Assembly: GCF_036014215.1 (NCBI RefSeq)
Contig: NZ_CP107921.1
Location: forward strand, 6,131,001-6,195,000
DNA length: 64,000 nt
Direction: 5' to 3'
DNA from: Streptomyces sp. NBC_00440
GTDB taxonomy: Bacteria; Actinomycetota; Actinomycetes; Streptomycetales; Streptomycetaceae
The notes beneath the pieces were generated by a model that made no database searches, had not been told where the DNA came from, and saw only the letters and a list, made by a program, of their open reading frames with translations. Below are positions 26,842 to 37,000 of the stretch, piece after piece (positions within the stretch are counted from its first letter, which is position 1; every line of letters begins with the position of its first letter). The translations under genes and the position numbers were made by a program.

Positions 26842-27339
26842 ATGAGCACCACCCAGAGCGAGAGGCTGCGCGGGCTGCTGGAACCGCTCGTCGCCGCCAA
26901 GGACCTGGATCTGGAAGAGATCGAAGTCTCCCGGGCAGGCCGGCGTGGCGTACTGAGGATCACCGTGGACTCCGACGACGGCGTCGAGCTCGACACCTGC
27001 GCCGAGCTGAGCCGTGCCATCTCCGAGAAGCTCGACGAGAGCGACGTGATGGGCGACGGCGAGTACGTACTCGAAGTCAGCTCGCCGGGCGCCGACCGTC
27101 CGCTGACGGAGCACCGCCACTACGTACGGGCCACCGGCCGCCTGGCCAAGCTGACGCTGACCGGGGGCGACGAGGTGGTCGCGCGCATCCTCGCGGTGGA
27201 CGCCGACGGCCTCGACCTCGAAGTGCCGGGCGTGAAGGGGCGCAAGCCGACCGCCCGCCGGGTGGACTTCGCGGAGATCGCCAAGGCACGTGTGGAGCTG
27301 GAATTCAACCGCAAGGACAAGAAGGAAGAGGAGGCGTAG
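26842..27339 (+). CDS. rimP: Ribosome maturation factor RimP
   Basis: A 165-residue cytoplasmic factor needed for 30S subunit maturation. Both domains are recognisable: an N-terminal alpha/beta domain with [20 protein letters not shown] and the typical [11 protein letters not shown] motif at about residues 75-85, and a C-terminal SH3-like barrel ([19 protein letters not shown]). The C-terminus is Lys/Glu-rich. GAGGAG precedes the ATG at 26842. It begins the rimP-nusA-ylxR-infB-ylxP-rbfA-truB unit and is separated from nusA by only two bases. Confidence 0.93.
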   Translation: MSTTQSERLRGLLEPLVAAKDLDLEEIEVSRAGRRGVLRITVDSDDGVELDTCAELSRAISEKLDESDVMGDGEYVLEVSSPGADRPLTEHRHYVRATGRLAKLTLTGGDEVVARILAVDADGLDLEVPGVKGRKPTARRVDFAEIAKARVELEFNRKDKKEEEA

Positions 27340-27341
27340 CC

Positions 27342-28355
27342 ATGGACATCGACGTAAAGCTTCTGAAGGGCTTGGCGAAGGAGAAGGAGATTTCCTTCGA
27401 CCTGCTGGTCGAGGCGATCGAGTCGGCCCTCCTCATCGCCTACCACCGCACGGAGGGAAGCCGCCGCCTCGCCCGCGTGCGCCTCGACCACGACAACGGT
27501 CATGTGACGGTCTGGGCGAAAGAGGACCCGGCCGACCTCGAAGAGGGCCAGGAGGCCCGGGAGTTCGACGACACCCCGTCCGACTTCGGCCGGATCGCCG
27601 CGACCACGGCCAAGCAGGTCATCCTGCAGCGGCTGCGGGACGCGGAGGACGATCTGACCTTCGGCGAGTACGCCGGGCGCGAGGGCGATGTCGTCGCCGG
27701 GGTCGTCCAGCAGGGCAAGGACCCGCGGAACGTGCTGGTCGACATCGGCAAGCTGGAAGCGATCCTGCCGGTGCAGGAGCAGGTGCCCGGGGAGACCTAC
27801 TCGCACGGGCTGCGGCTGCGTACATACGTGGTCCGGGTGGCCAAGGGCGTCCGCGGCCCGTCGGTGACCCTCTCCCGTACCCACCCCAACCTGGTGAAGA
27901 AGCTCTTCGCGCTGGAGGTCCCGGAGATCGCGGACGGCTCGGTCGTCATCGAGGCCATCGCCCGCGAGGCCGGTCACCGGAGCAAGATCGCCGTACGGTC
28001 GACCCGGTCGGGGCTCAACCCGAAGGGCGCCTGCATCGGCCCGATGGGCAGCCGCGTCCGCAACGTCATGGCCGAGCTGCTCGGCGAGAAGATCGACATC
28101 GTGGACTGGTCGGACGATCCGGCCGAGATGGTCGCCAGCGCGCTCTCGCCGGCCCGGGTCAGCAAGGTCGAGATCGTCGACCTCGCCGCCCGCTCGGCGC
28201 GGGTCACGGTCCCGGACTACCAGCTCTCGCTGGCCATCGGCAAGGAGGGGCAGAACGCCCGCCTCGCCGCCCGGCTGACCGGCTGGCGCATCGACATCCG
28301 CCCGGACACCGAGCCGGATGGCGGTCCGTCCGACAGCCGGGACGGCGAGGCCTGA
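27342..28355 (+). CDS. nusA: Transcription termination/antitermination factor NusA
   Basis: A 337-residue RNA polymerase-binding factor. The N-terminal domain, an S1 domain (about residues 108-175, starting [14 protein letters not shown]), and two KH domains (around 200-330, with [14 protein letters not shown] and [13 protein letters not shown]) are visible in order. It lacks the C-terminal acidic repeats of the E. coli protein, which is normal for actinobacteria. GAGGAG lies just before the ATG. A perfect hairpin follows its stop at 28361-28386. Confidence 0.95.
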   Translation: MDIDVKLLKGLAKEKEISFDLLVEAIESALLIAYHRTEGSRRLARVRLDHDNGHVTVWAKEDPADLEEGQEAREFDDTPSDFGRIAATTAKQVILQRLRDAEDDLTFGEYAGREGDVVAGVVQQGKDPRNVLVDIGKLEAILPVQEQVPGETYSHGLRLRTYVVRVAKGVRGPSVTLSRTHPNLVKKLFALEVPEIADGSVVIEAIAREAGHRSKIAVRSTRSGLNPKGACIGPMGSRVRNVMAELLGEKIDIVDWSDDPAEMVASALSPARVSKVEIVDLAARSARVTVPDYQLSLAIGKEGQNARLAARLTGWRIDIRPDTEPDGGPSDSRDGEA

Positions 28356-28360
28356 GCCGC

Positions 28361-28386
28361 CGGTCCCGGCTGCGCGGCCGGGACCG
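28361..28386 (+). terminator. Hairpin between nusA and ylxR (terminator or attenuator)
   Basis: CGGTCCCGGC (28361-28370) pairs perfectly with GCCGGGACCG (28377-28386) around a 6-base loop, six bases after the nusA stop. The downstream genes belong to the same conserved unit, so it may act as a partial terminator. Confidence 0.65.
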
Positions 28387-28476
28387 TAACTGCACGATTC
28401 CGGAGAACTTCAAGACAACATCCGTTCGATTCCTGCCCCAATCGGGTGGGGTCGTTACGGGGAGGTAGACTTAAAC

Positions 28477-28755
28477 GTGTCTGGCCGGACAGTCGACCGA
28501 GCGTGCCCTGAGCGAACCTGCGTGGGATGCCGGGAGCGGACGGCCAAGAGCGAACTGCTGCGCATCGTCGTGGTTGAGGGCAAATGCGCCCCTGATCCGC
28601 GCGGTACGCTGCCCGGCCGGGGTGCGTATCTGCACCCCGCCTCGGTCTGCCTCGACCTGGCGGTCCGCCGGCGGGCGTTCTCCAGGGCCTTCAAGGTCAG
28701 GGGTCCGCTCGACAGCGCGGAACTGAACCAGTATGTCGGGCAGGCAGCACCGTAA
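28477..28755 (+). CDS. ylxR: YlxR-family RNA-binding protein (DUF448)
   Basis: A 92-residue basic protein of the YlxR family. The signature RTCVGCRERTAKSELLRIV (residues 13-31) and the GRGAYLHP motif near residue 48 are both present. YlxR proteins bind RNA; in Bacillus subtilis the family member has been linked to RNase P. It always sits between nusA and infB, as here. The GTG at 28477 has GGAGG eleven bases upstream, slightly far. A small hairpin (28766-28781) follows its stop. Confidence 0.9.
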   Translation: MSGRTVDRACPERTCVGCRERTAKSELLRIVVVEGKCAPDPRGTLPGRGAYLHPASVCLDLAVRRRAFSRAFKVRGPLDSAELNQYVGQAAP

Positions 28756-28819
28756 TAAGTGAACGGCACGGGTCCCCGTGCGGTCAGGTACCTCGCGAGT
28801 TGGAAGTAGGTCGAGATTG

Positions 28820-28852
28820 CGATGAGCACTCGATGAGTACGCGATGAGTACG
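28820..28852 (+). repeat. Three 11-bp tandem repeats in the infB leader
   Basis: CGATGAGCACT (28820-28830), CGATGAGTACG (28831-28841) and CGATGAGTACG (28842-28852) abut one another. Each carries an ATG, giving the mini-ORFs MSTR*, MSTR* and MSTPMK*. In the first two, the stop overlaps the next start as ATGA. Confidence 0.9.
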
Positions 28853-28868
28853 CCCATGAAGTAGCGAC

Positions 28869-28919
28869 GGTCCGGCGGTAACCCGGACCTAAAAGGAGCG
28901 AAGTGGCTAAGGTCCGGGT
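28869..28919 (+). promoter_or_regulatory. Two alternative hairpins around the infB ribosome binding site
   Basis: GGTCCGG (28869-28875) can pair with CCGGACC (28883-28889). The same region, ACCCGGACC (28881-28889), can instead pair perfectly with GGTCCGGGT (28911-28919) in the infB coding start. The second hairpin puts the ribosome binding site (28893-28898) and the GTG (28903) in its loop. The two structures exclude each other. Confidence 0.6.
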
Positions 28920-31900
28920 ATACGAACTCGCCAAGGAGTTCGGAGTTGAGAGCAAGGTCGTCATGGCCAAGCTCCAAGAACTCGGTGAATTCGTACGTTC
29001 GGCGTCCTCGACGATCGAGGCGCCGGTTGTACGCAAGTTGACTGACGCTTTGCAGGGGCCCGGCGGCAACGCCGGCAAGTCCGCTGCCAAGCCCGGCGCG
29101 CCCCGCAAGGCCGCGCCCTCTCCCGCACCCCGTGCGGGTTCCACGCCCGCGGCGCCGTCCCCGGCCGCCGCGGCCCGTCCTGCTGCCCCGAAGCCCGGTG
29201 CCCCGGCCCCCAAGCCGGCCGCCGCCGAGGCTCCGCAGAGCAGCGCCCCCAGCACCCCATCGGCGCCGGCTCCGGCCGGTCCGCGTCCGGGCCCCAAGCC
29301 CGCGGCCAAGCCCGCTCCGGCGGCTCCGGTCCCGGCAGCCGAGTTCTCGGCGCCCGCACCGGCCCAGCCGACGGCGCCGCAGACCCCGCGTCCCTCGGGT
29401 GCCACCCCCGGCCCCCGTCCCACGAACGCCCGTCCGGCCCCGGCCGGCGGTCAGCGTGACGGTGGCCGCGGTGGCGAGCGTCCGGCACGGCCGGCCGGTC
29501 AGGGCGCCCCGCGCCCCGGCGGCAACCGTCCGTCCGGTCCCCGTCCGGGCAACAACCCGTTCACCTCCGGTGGTTCCACCGGTATGGCCCGCCCGCAGGC
29601 ACCCCGTCCCGGTGGCGCCCCGCGTCCCGGCGGCGGCCAGGACCGCCCCGGCGGCCCGCGCCCGCAGGGTGGTCTCGGTGGCGCTCCGCGTCCCCAGGGC
29701 CAGGGTCAGGGCGGCGCCCGTCCCAGCCCCGGTGGTATGCCCCGTCCGCAGGGCGGCGCCCCGCGGCCTGGCGGCGCCCCCGGCGGTAACCGTCCCAACC
29801 CCGGCATGATGCCGCAGCGTCCGGCTGCCAGCCCCCGTCCCGGTGGCGGTCCCGGCGGTGGCGGTCGTGGTCCCGGCGGCGGCGCAGGCCGTCCCGGCGG
29901 CGGCGCCCGTCCGGGCGGCGGCGGCTTCGCCGGTCGTCCGGCAGGTCCCGGCGGCGGCGGTCGTCCCGGCGGCGGCGGTGGCTTCGGCGGCCGTCCCGGC
30001 GGCGGTGCTCCCGGCGGTGGCTTCGGTGGACGTCCCGGTTTCGCGGGCCGTCCCGGCGGCCCCGGTGGCCGCGGTGGCACACAGGGTGCCTTCGGCCGTC
30101 CCGGCGGGCCCGCCCGCCGAGGCCGCAAGTCGAAGAGGCAGAGGCGCCAGGAGTACGAGGCCATGCAGGCCCCGTCGGTGGGCGGTGTCATGCTGCCCCG
30201 CGGCAACGGACAGGCCGTCCGGCTGTCGCGCGGTGCCTCCCTCACCGACTTCGCGGAGAAGATCAACGCCAACCCGGCGTCGCTCGTCGCCGTGATGATG
30301 AACCTCGGCGAGATGGTCACGGCCACGCAGTCCGTCTCCGACGAGACGCTGAAGCTCCTCGCGGACGAGATGAACTACGTCCTGGAGATCGTCAGCCCGG
30401 AGGAGGAGGACCGCGAGCTGCTCGAGTCCTTCGACATCGAGTTCGGCGAGGACGAGGGCGGCGAAGAGGCTCTCGTCTCGCGCCCGCCGGTCGTCACCGT
30501 CATGGGTCACGTCGACCACGGTAAGACCCGGCTGCTCGACGCGATCCGCAAGACGAACGTCATCGCGGGCGAGGCCGGCGGCATCACCCAGCACATCGGT
30601 GCCTACCAGGTCTCCTCCGAGGTCAACGGCGAGGACCGCCGTATCACCTTCATCGACACCCCGGGTCACGAGGCGTTCACCGCCATGCGTGCCCGTGGTG
30701 CGAAGTCGACCGACATCGCGATCCTCGTGGTGGCGGCCAACGACGGTGTGATGCCCCAGACGATCGAGGCGCTGAACCACGTCAAGGCGGCCGGTGTGCC
30801 GATCGTCGTCGCGGTCAACAAGATCGACGTCGAGGGTGCCGACCCGACCAAGGTGCGCGGTCAGCTCACCGAGTTCGGTCTGGTGGCCGAGGAGTACGGC
30901 GGCGACACGATGTTCGTCGACATCTCCGCCAAGCAGGGTCTCCACATCGATTCCCTCCTGGAGGCCGTCGTCCTCACCGCCGACGCCTCGCTCGACCTGC
31001 GGGCCAACCCGGAGCAGGACGCGCAGGGTATTGCGATCGAGTCCCACCTGGACAAGGGCCGCGGTGCTGTCTCGACCGTCCTGGTCCAGCGCGGCACGCT
31101 GCGCATCGGCGACACCATGGTCGTCGGCGACGCGTACGGCCGGGTCCGGGCGATGCTCGACGACAACGGCAACAACCTTGAGGAAGCGGGTCCCTCGACC
31201 CCCGTCCTCGTACTGGGTCTCACCAACGTCCCGGGTGCCGGCGACAACTTCCTGGTGGTCGACGAGGACCGTACGGCCCGTCAGATCGCCGAGAAGCGTG
31301 CCGCCCGTGAGCGCAACGCCAACTTCGCCCGCAAGGGCGTCAGGTTCTCCCTGGAGAACCTGGACGAGGCGCTCAAGGCCGGTCTGGTCCAGGAGCTCAA
31401 CCTCATCATCAAGGGCGACGCGTCCGGTTCGGTGGAGGCTCTCGAATCCTCGCTGCTCCAGCTCGACGTCGGCGAAGAGGTCGACATCCGGATCCTGCAC
31501 CGCGGTGTGGGTGCGGTCACCGAGTCGGACATCGACCTGGCGACCGGCTCCGACGCCATCGTCATCGGCTTCAACGTGCGCGCCGCAGGGCGTGCCGCGC
31601 AGATGGCCGAGCGCGAAGGTGTGGACGTCCGGTACTACTCGGTCATCTACCAGGCGATCGAAGAGATCGAAGCGGCCCTCAAGGGCATGCTCAAGCCGGA
31701 GTACGAAGAGGTCGAGCTCGGCACGGCGGAGATCCGCGAGATCTTCCGCTCGTCCAAGCTGGGCAACATCGCCGGTGTGCTGGTCCGCTCCGGCGAGGTC
31801 AAGCGCAACACGAAGGCGCGCCTGCTGCGCGATGGCAAGGTCATCGCGGAGAACCTCAACATCTCCGGTCTGCGCCGCTTCAAGGACGACGTCACCGAGA

Positions 31901-32004
31901 TCCGCGAAGGGTTCGAGGGTGGTATCAACCTCGGCAACTTCAACGACATCAAGATCGACGACGTCATCGCGACGTACGAGATGCGCGAGAAGCCCCGCGG
32001 CTGA
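28903..32004 (+). CDS. infB: Translation initiation factor IF-2
   Basis: A 1033-residue GTPase that brings fMet-tRNA to the 30S subunit. Order: a short IF2-N domain ([15 protein letters not shown] at the start), a very long low-complexity Pro/Ala/Gly/Arg linker (about residues 55-415), a second IF2-N domain, then the G domain with GHVDHGKT at 535-542, DTPGHEAF and NKIDV, followed by the C-terminal domains that bind tRNA. The length is typical of streptomycetes. The GTG at 28903 has AAGGAG a few bases upstream. The leader holds three coupled mini-ORFs and alternative hairpins, so translation may be regulated. Two hairpins follow the stop. Confidence 0.95.
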   Translation: MAKVRVYELAKEFGVESKVVMAKLQELGEFVRSASSTIEAPVVRKLTDALQGPGGNAGKSAAKPGAPRKAAPSPAPRAGSTPAAPSPAAAARPAAPKPGAPAPKPAAAEAPQSSAPSTPSAPAPAGPRPGPKPAAKPAPAAPVPAAEFSAPAPAQPTAPQTPRPSGATPGPRPTNARPAPAGGQRDGGRGGERPARPAGQGAPRPGGNRPSGPRPGNNPFTSGGSTGMARPQAPRPGGAPRPGGGQDRPGGPRPQGGLGGAPRPQGQGQGGARPSPGGMPRPQGGAPRPGGAPGGNRPNPGMMPQRPAASPRPGGGPGGGGRGPGGGAGRPGGGARPGGGGFAGRPAGPGGGGRPGGGGGFGGRPGGGAPGGGFGGRPGFAGRPGGPGGRGGTQGAFGRPGGPARRGRKSKRQRRQEYEAMQAPSVGGVMLPRGNGQAVRLSRGASLTDFAEKINANPASLVAVMMNLGEMVTATQSVSDETLKLLADEMNYVLEIVSPEEEDRELLESFDIEFGEDEGGEEALVSRPPVVTVMGHVDHGKTRLLDAIRKTNVIAGEAGGITQHIGAYQVSSEVNGEDRRITFIDTPGHEAFTAMRARGAKSTDIAILVVAANDGVMPQTIEALNHVKAAGVPIVVAVNKIDVEGADPTKVRGQLTEFGLVAEEYGGDTMFVDISAKQGLHIDSLLEAVVLTADASLDLRANPEQDAQGIAIESHLDKGRGAVSTVLVQRGTLRIGDTMVVGDAYGRVRAMLDDNGNNLEEAGPSTPVLVLGLTNVPGAGDNFLVVDEDRTARQIAEKRAARERNANFARKGVRFSLENLDEALKAGLVQELNLIIKGDASGSVEALESSLLQLDVGEEVDIRILHRGVGAVTESDIDLATGSDAIVIGFNVRAAGRAAQMAEREGVDVRYYSVIYQAIEEIEAALKGMLKPEYEEVELGTAEIREIFRSSKLGNIAGVLVRSGEVKRNTKARLLRDGKVIAENLNISGLRRFKDDVTEIREGFEGGINLGNFNDIKIDDVIATYEMREKPRG

Positions 32005-32037
32005 TCCGTATCGCGGTTGATCCGTGCAGCGTCAGTC

Positions 32038-32076
32038 GGGGCCGCTCGGCGGGAGTTATATCCGTCGAGCGGCCCC
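32038..32076 (+). terminator. Hairpin after infB
   Basis: GGGGCCGCTCG (32038-32048) pairs perfectly with CGAGCGGCCCC (32066-32076) around a 17-base loop. Confidence 0.7.
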
Positions 32077-32103
32077 GGCCGTTGCGTGTACGGTTCTGGA
32101 TGT

Positions 32104-32125
32104 CCCCGCCAAGCGGTTGGCGGGG
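32104..32125 (+). terminator. Second hairpin after infB
   Basis: CCCCGCCAA (32104-32112) pairs perfectly with TTGGCGGGG (32117-32125) around GCGG, 34 bases before the ylxP-like start. It could equally be a leader structure for that gene. Confidence 0.6.
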
Positions 32126-32159
32126 CGCGACCCCGAACCGGCGGGACATCCGGACATGC

Positions 32160-32456
32160 ATGTATGTAGGGACACTGTCCTTCGATCTCCTGCTCGGCGA
32201 CGTACGGTCGCTGAAGGAGAAACGCTCCGTCGTCCGGCCCATCGTGGCCGAACTCCAGCGCAAGTTCGCGGTGAGCGCGGCTGAGGTCGGCGACCAGGAT
32301 CTGCACCGCAGAGCCAGGATCGGCCTCGCTGTGGTGTCCGGCGGGACGGAGCACCTCACTGATGTACTCGACCGGTGCGAGCGGCTTGTCGCCGCCCGGC
32401 CCGAGGTGGAGCTGCTGTCCGTACGACGGCGGCTGCACGGCGACGAAGACGATTGA
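32160..32456 (+). CDS. DUF503 family protein (YlxP-like)
   Basis: A 98-residue protein of the DUF503 family, which in many Gram-positive bacteria lies between infB and rbfA, as here. The motif GDVRSLKEKRSVVRPIVAEL (residues 14-33) and the C-terminal VELLSVRRRL are characteristic. The function is unsettled; association with ribosome assembly is suggested by its neighbours only. I chose the ATG at 32160 (MYVGTLSFDLLL), as expected for the family; no strong ribosome binding site is visible. Confidence 0.85.
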   Translation: MYVGTLSFDLLLGDVRSLKEKRSVVRPIVAELQRKFAVSAAEVGDQDLHRRARIGLAVVSGGTEHLTDVLDRCERLVAARPEVELLSVRRRLHGDEDD

Positions 32457-32482
32457 GCAAGGCTCTAGAAGGAGACGGACCA

Positions 32483-32962
32483 GTGGCCGACAACGCGCGG
32501 GCGAAGAAGCTGGCGGACCTCATCCAGGAGGTGGTCGCCGAGAAACTGCAGCGCGGCATCAAGGACCCCCGGCTGGGCACGCACGTGACCATCACGGACA
32601 CCCGCGTCACCGGTGACCTGCGGGAGGCCACGGTCTTCTACACGGTCTACGGGGACGACGAGGAGAGGGCGAGCGCGGCAGCCGGTCTGGAGAGTGCCAA
32701 GGGCATCCTGCGCTCGGCGGTCGGCGCCGCGGCGGGGACGAAGTTCACCCCCACCCTCGCCTTCGTGGCGGACGCCCTGCCGGAGAACGCCAAGGCGATC
32801 GAGGACCTCCTCGACCGGGCCAGGGCGTCGGACGCCAAGGTGCGCGAGGCGTCGTCCGGCGCCACGTACGCCGGCGGCGCCGACCCGTACCGCAAGCCGG
32901 AGGACGAGACCGACGAGGCCGCCGGATCCAGCGACGACGACGGGGACAACGCCTCCGCATGA
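32483..32962 (+). CDS. rbfA: Ribosome-binding factor A
   Basis: A 159-residue factor for late 30S maturation, acting on the 5' end of 16S rRNA. The KH-like fold is marked by ARAKKLADLIQEVVAEKLQR at the start, KDPRLGTHVTITDTRVTGDL, and an FTPTLAFVAD strand. The acidic C-terminal tail (about the last 30 residues, ending in a run of Asp) is extra and probably disordered. GGAGA lies before the GTG at 32483. It overlaps truB by four bases (ATGA). Confidence 0.93.
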   Translation: MADNARAKKLADLIQEVVAEKLQRGIKDPRLGTHVTITDTRVTGDLREATVFYTVYGDDEERASAAAGLESAKGILRSAVGAAAGTKFTPTLAFVADALPENAKAIEDLLDRARASDAKVREASSGATYAGGADPYRKPEDETDEAAGSSDDDGDNASA

Positions 32963-33858
32963 CACAGCAGAACACCGTGCCGGACGGCCTTGTCATCGTC
33001 GACAAGCCGTCCGGCTTCACTTCGCACGACGTCGTGGCCAAGATGCGCGGGATCGCGAAGACCCGCCGGGTCGGCCACGCGGGCACCCTCGATCCGATGG
33101 CCACGGGCGTCCTCGTCCTCGGCGTCGAGAAGGCCACCAAGATGCTCGGCCATCTGGCGCTGACCGAGAAGGAGTACCTCGGTACCATCCGGCTCGGCCA
33201 GAACACCGTCACCGACGACGCCGAGGGCGAGATCACCTCGTCCACCGACGCATCTGCGGTGACCCGTGAGGCCATCGACGCCGGGGTGGCCGAGCAGACC
33301 GGCGCCATCATGCAGGTGCCGTCCAAGGTCAGCGCCATCAAGATCGACGGAAAGCGTTCGTACGCGCGGGTGCGCGGCGGCGAGGAGTTCGACATCCCGG
33401 CCCGCCCGGTGACGGTCTCCTCGTTCCGGGTGTACGACGTCCGCCCGGCCGTCGCCGATGACGGGACGCCCGTCGTCGACCTGGTCGTCTCGGTGGTCTG
33501 CTCCTCCGGTACGTACATCCGCGCCATCGCCCGCGACCTCGGCACCGCCACCGGGGTCGGCGGCCATCTGACGGCGCTGCGCCGGACCCGGGTCGGCCCG
33601 TACGGGCTCGACACGGCCCGGACGCTGGACCAGCTCCAGGAGGAGCTGACCGTCATGCCGGCCGCCGACGCCGCAGCTGCCGCGTTCCCCCGCTGGGACG
33701 TGGACGAGAGGCGGGCCAGGCTGCTGCTCAACGGCGTCCGTCTCGACATGCCCGGCTACCCGGCCGGGGCCGTGGCCGCCTTCGGTCCCGACGATCGCCT
33801 TCTCGCCCTGGTCGAGGAGGAGAACGGCAAGGCGAAGAGCCTCGCCGTCTTCGGCTGA
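32959..33858 (+). CDS. truB: tRNA pseudouridine-55 synthase
   Basis: A 299-residue enzyme that makes pseudouridine 55 in the T-loop of tRNAs. The catalytic aspartate is Asp45 in HAGTLDPMATGVLVL, and the KRSYARVR segment and a C-terminal PUA-like part are present. The start overlaps rbfA by four bases. The end of the gene is imperfectly duplicated downstream (33845-33888), and a strong terminator follows at 33892-33925, so the operon that starts at rimP probably ends here. Confidence 0.94.
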   Translation: MTQQNTVPDGLVIVDKPSGFTSHDVVAKMRGIAKTRRVGHAGTLDPMATGVLVLGVEKATKMLGHLALTEKEYLGTIRLGQNTVTDDAEGEITSSTDASAVTREAIDAGVAEQTGAIMQVPSKVSAIKIDGKRSYARVRGGEEFDIPARPVTVSSFRVYDVRPAVADDGTPVVDLVVSVVCSSGTYIRAIARDLGTATGVGGHLTALRRTRVGPYGLDTARTLDQLQEELTVMPAADAAAAAFPRWDVDERRARLLLNGVRLDMPGYPAGAVAAFGPDDRLLALVEEENGKAKSLAVFG

Positions 33859-33888
33859 TCTCTTCGGCCGGCCCGTCTTCGGCCGACC
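33845..33888 (+). repeat. Imperfect duplication of the truB 3' end
   Basis: CCGTCTTCGGCTGATC at 33845-33860 contains the truB stop. It is repeated at 33873-33888 with 14 of 16 identical bases, and a shorter partial copy lies between them (33861-33870). Confidence 0.75.
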
Positions 33889-33891
33889 CAC

Positions 33892-33925
33892 CGTGGAGCG
33901 GGCAGGGCCGCTTGCCCGCTCCACG
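33892..33925 (+). terminator. Terminator after truB
   Basis: CGTGGAGCGGGCA (33892-33904) pairs perfectly with TGCCCGCTCCACG (33913-33925) around an 8-base loop, 33 bases after the truB stop. Confidence 0.85.
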
Positions 33926-34068
33926 ATCCCCCTCGCAAGGGGTCTGTCCATCGTGGCCCCGGGATTCACTCGTTCGGCCAGGCGCTCGGAGTGAATGCCC
34001 GGAGCGCAAGGGGGCGCTTTCGGCCGGTGTCCTTCTCCCGGCGATCACCGCGCGCCTACGGTCGGACC

Positions 34069-37000
34069 ATGGGAAGCGGGGTGGGAAGCGGGGACCGGGA
34101 GACGCTGGTACGCATCTGCGATCCGGCGGGACGGCAGAGGGGCACCGGCTTCGTCGCCGACGACCGGGGCACGGTGGTGACCAGCCATGAGGTGGTCGCC
34201 GGCCTCACCGGAGCCGTGCTGCACGGAGCGGACGGCCGGACGTGCCGTGCCGGGTCCGAAGCGATCACCGCCCTGCCCGAACTGGGCCTCGCCCTGCTCA
34301 GCGGCGAGGACCTCGGCGTACCACCCCTGCCGCTGGCCGTCCGGGACACGGTCGGCACCGGCACCTATGTCCGCGTCGCCGCACTCGGCTGGCGCGCCGC
34401 GCGCGTCCTGGGCGAGACCGCGGTGACCTACGCGGCGGACGGCCGCCACCACCGGCTCGCCGCCGCCCTGGAACTGGCGCTCGGCACGCAGGGCAGCGAC
34501 GCGCTCCGGCCGGGCAGCGCGGCGGCCGGCGGGCCCGTCGTGGACGCGTCGACCGGTGCCGTGCTCGGAGTCGTCGGCACCGCCCTCCGGGGCGACCACC
34601 CGGTGGCCGGCCTCGCTGTTCCGCTGCGCGGCGCCGCGCTCGCCCCGCTGCTGCGGCGCAACGCCGCGACCGTCCCCGGCTACGGCCAGGACCTCAACCT
34701 CGCCGGCGTCCTGGAGCTGACCGCCACCTCGGTCGGCGCCGCCGGCTCCGCCGAGCTGTGGCACGACCCGGTCGAGCGGCCCGGTATCGCCGCCCCGCTG
34801 GACGCCTTCCAGTCGGCCGGCGGACCCGTGCTCGGCCTGGTCGGCGCCCCCGGCACGGGACGGACGACGGAGCTGACCGCCCTCGCGGCCCGCCGGGCCC
34901 GTGGCGCGCAGCCCGCCCCCACGGTCTGGCTGCGCGGCGCCGATCTGCGCGCCGCCGATGTCTCGGTCGCCGACGCGGTGGCCCGTACGGTCCGGCAGGC
35001 CGGGCGGATCGTGGGCGCCGATCGAAGTGGCGGGCTGGACCGTGCCACCCCGGAGCGGATCGCCCGCCTCGCGGCCGCCGCCGGTCAGCCCCTGCTCATC
35101 CTGCTGGACGGCCCGGAGGAGATGGCACCGTTGCCGGCCGGCGCGCTGCCGGAGTGGGCCGCGGCCACCACGCGCTGGCTGGGCGCGCACGGGGTGCGGA
35201 TGGTGGTCGCCTGCCGTCCCGAGTACTGGGAGCAGGCGGCCGGGCTCCTCGGCCCCCGGGGTGCGGACTGCGTGCGGATCGGGGATCTGCCGCCGCACGA
35301 GGCGGAGCGGGCCCGGCAGGGCTACGGCATCCCCGAGGAGATGCTCGCCCCGGAGGACGCGGGCCATCCGCTCACGCTCCGGATGCTCGCCGAGGTGCGG
35401 GCCGCGCTCCCCGACGGGGTGGACGGCAGGCCGGCCCGTGAGGACGTGTTCACCGCGTACCTGGATCTGCTCTGTCTGCGGACCGCCGTACGGATCGCGG
35501 CCGACCGGCGCCCCGCGCCCCGGGGCACGGCGGTGCGGCGCCTCGCCGCCGGGGTCTCGGGCCGGGTGCACGAGGCGGCGCGGCGCTGCCTGGGCCCCGG
35601 GCAGGGCGAGCTGGACCGGGCCTCCTTCGAGGAGCTCTTCCCGTGGCGTACCGGCTGGGCTTCGGCCGTGCTCACCGAGGGGCTGCTCACCCCGGCGGGC
35701 GCCGGATACCGCTTCGCGCACGGCGAGCTCGCCGACTGGGTGCAGGGCGAGCACCTCGACGTGGACGGCGCCCTGTACGCGCTGGTGCACCGCCGCGCGG
35801 CGGAACCGCCCGGGACCGCCACCAGGTTCCCGGAGCGCACCGACGCCGCCGCTGTGCGGCCTCCGCCGACCGTGCCCCGGCACCGGGCCGGGCCGGTGGT
35901 CCAGGCGCTGCTGCTGCTCGGGCGCCGGCACGGCCACCACGAACTGGGCCGCCGGCTGCGCGAGTTGATCGAGGCGCTGGACCGGATGCAGGACGTGCCC
36001 GCGGAGCCGCGCGTGCCGCGACCGAGCCGGGAGGCGGGCACCGGGGCGGAGTCCGTGCCGCTCGCCGACCCGGAGTGGTGGGCCGCGCGGCTGCTCGCCG
36101 ATGTGCTGCTCCGCGTCCCCGACGCCGGCCCGTACATCGGCGTACTGCGGCTGCTCGCCGACCGGATCACCCTCCTGTCGGTCCGCGCGGGCGGACCGCG
36201 CGGCCTCGGCGGGTTCCGCGCTTTCGACAGTGCGTTCTGGGAGCGGCTGCGGCTCGGCGAGAGCCGGCGCATCGACCTCCTGCGGCGGCTGGTGCCCGCC
36301 GACGGAGCCCCCGGCGCGCGGACCGCCGACCGCTATCTGGACGCCGCAGCCCGGCGACTCGCCGCCGAGCCCAGGACCGTACAGCCGCTGCTGTGCCTCT
36401 GGTTCGGCGACGAACGGCTGCTGCCGTCCGACGACAGCGCCGAGCTGCGGCCCACCGTCGCGGGGGCCGCACAGGCGCTGCTGTACACCCGGCGCGGGCT
36501 GGCCGTCGACGATCTCGCCGAAGCGCTCGCCGCCACCGATCACCCCCGCGCCGACGAACTGCTCGCCGCGCTCGCCGAGGACGAGACGTCCGCGCTCTGC
36601 CGTGCCGTGGACCGCTGGGCGCACGACGACCGGCCCGAGCGCCGGGCGACCGCAGCCCGCCAGGCCGTGCGCGCCGCAGTGCACGCCACGACCGCCGCCG
36701 ACCGCGAGCTGCTGCGGTACGCCGCACTGGCCCTGCTTTCCCGCCCCGGCGACAGTGCGCTGCACGGCCCCGCACTGGCCCTGCTCGTCGGCGACCCGCA
36801 CACCCGTGCCCGGCATCTGCCGCGTGCCCTGGCCCTGTTCGAGTCCGGCGGGACGCAGCTGCCCGCCGCGGCGCTCGCCGCCGCCCTGCCCACCCATCCC
36901 GAGCCGGTGTTCGCCGCCTTCGAGGCCGTCCTGCGGGCGCGGCCGGACAGCGCGGGCCCGGTGCTGAGCGCGCTCGCCGGGATCAGCACCCCTGCCCCGG

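Noticed and set aside
29100..30120. CRISPR or DNA repeat array in infB
   Set aside because: The repeated GC-rich units encode the Pro/Gly/Arg linker of IF-2 in one frame; there are no regular spacers.
28471..31500. Minus-strand frame opposite infB with Gly/Thr/Ala-rich repeats
   Set aside because: It mirrors the low-complexity linker of IF-2.
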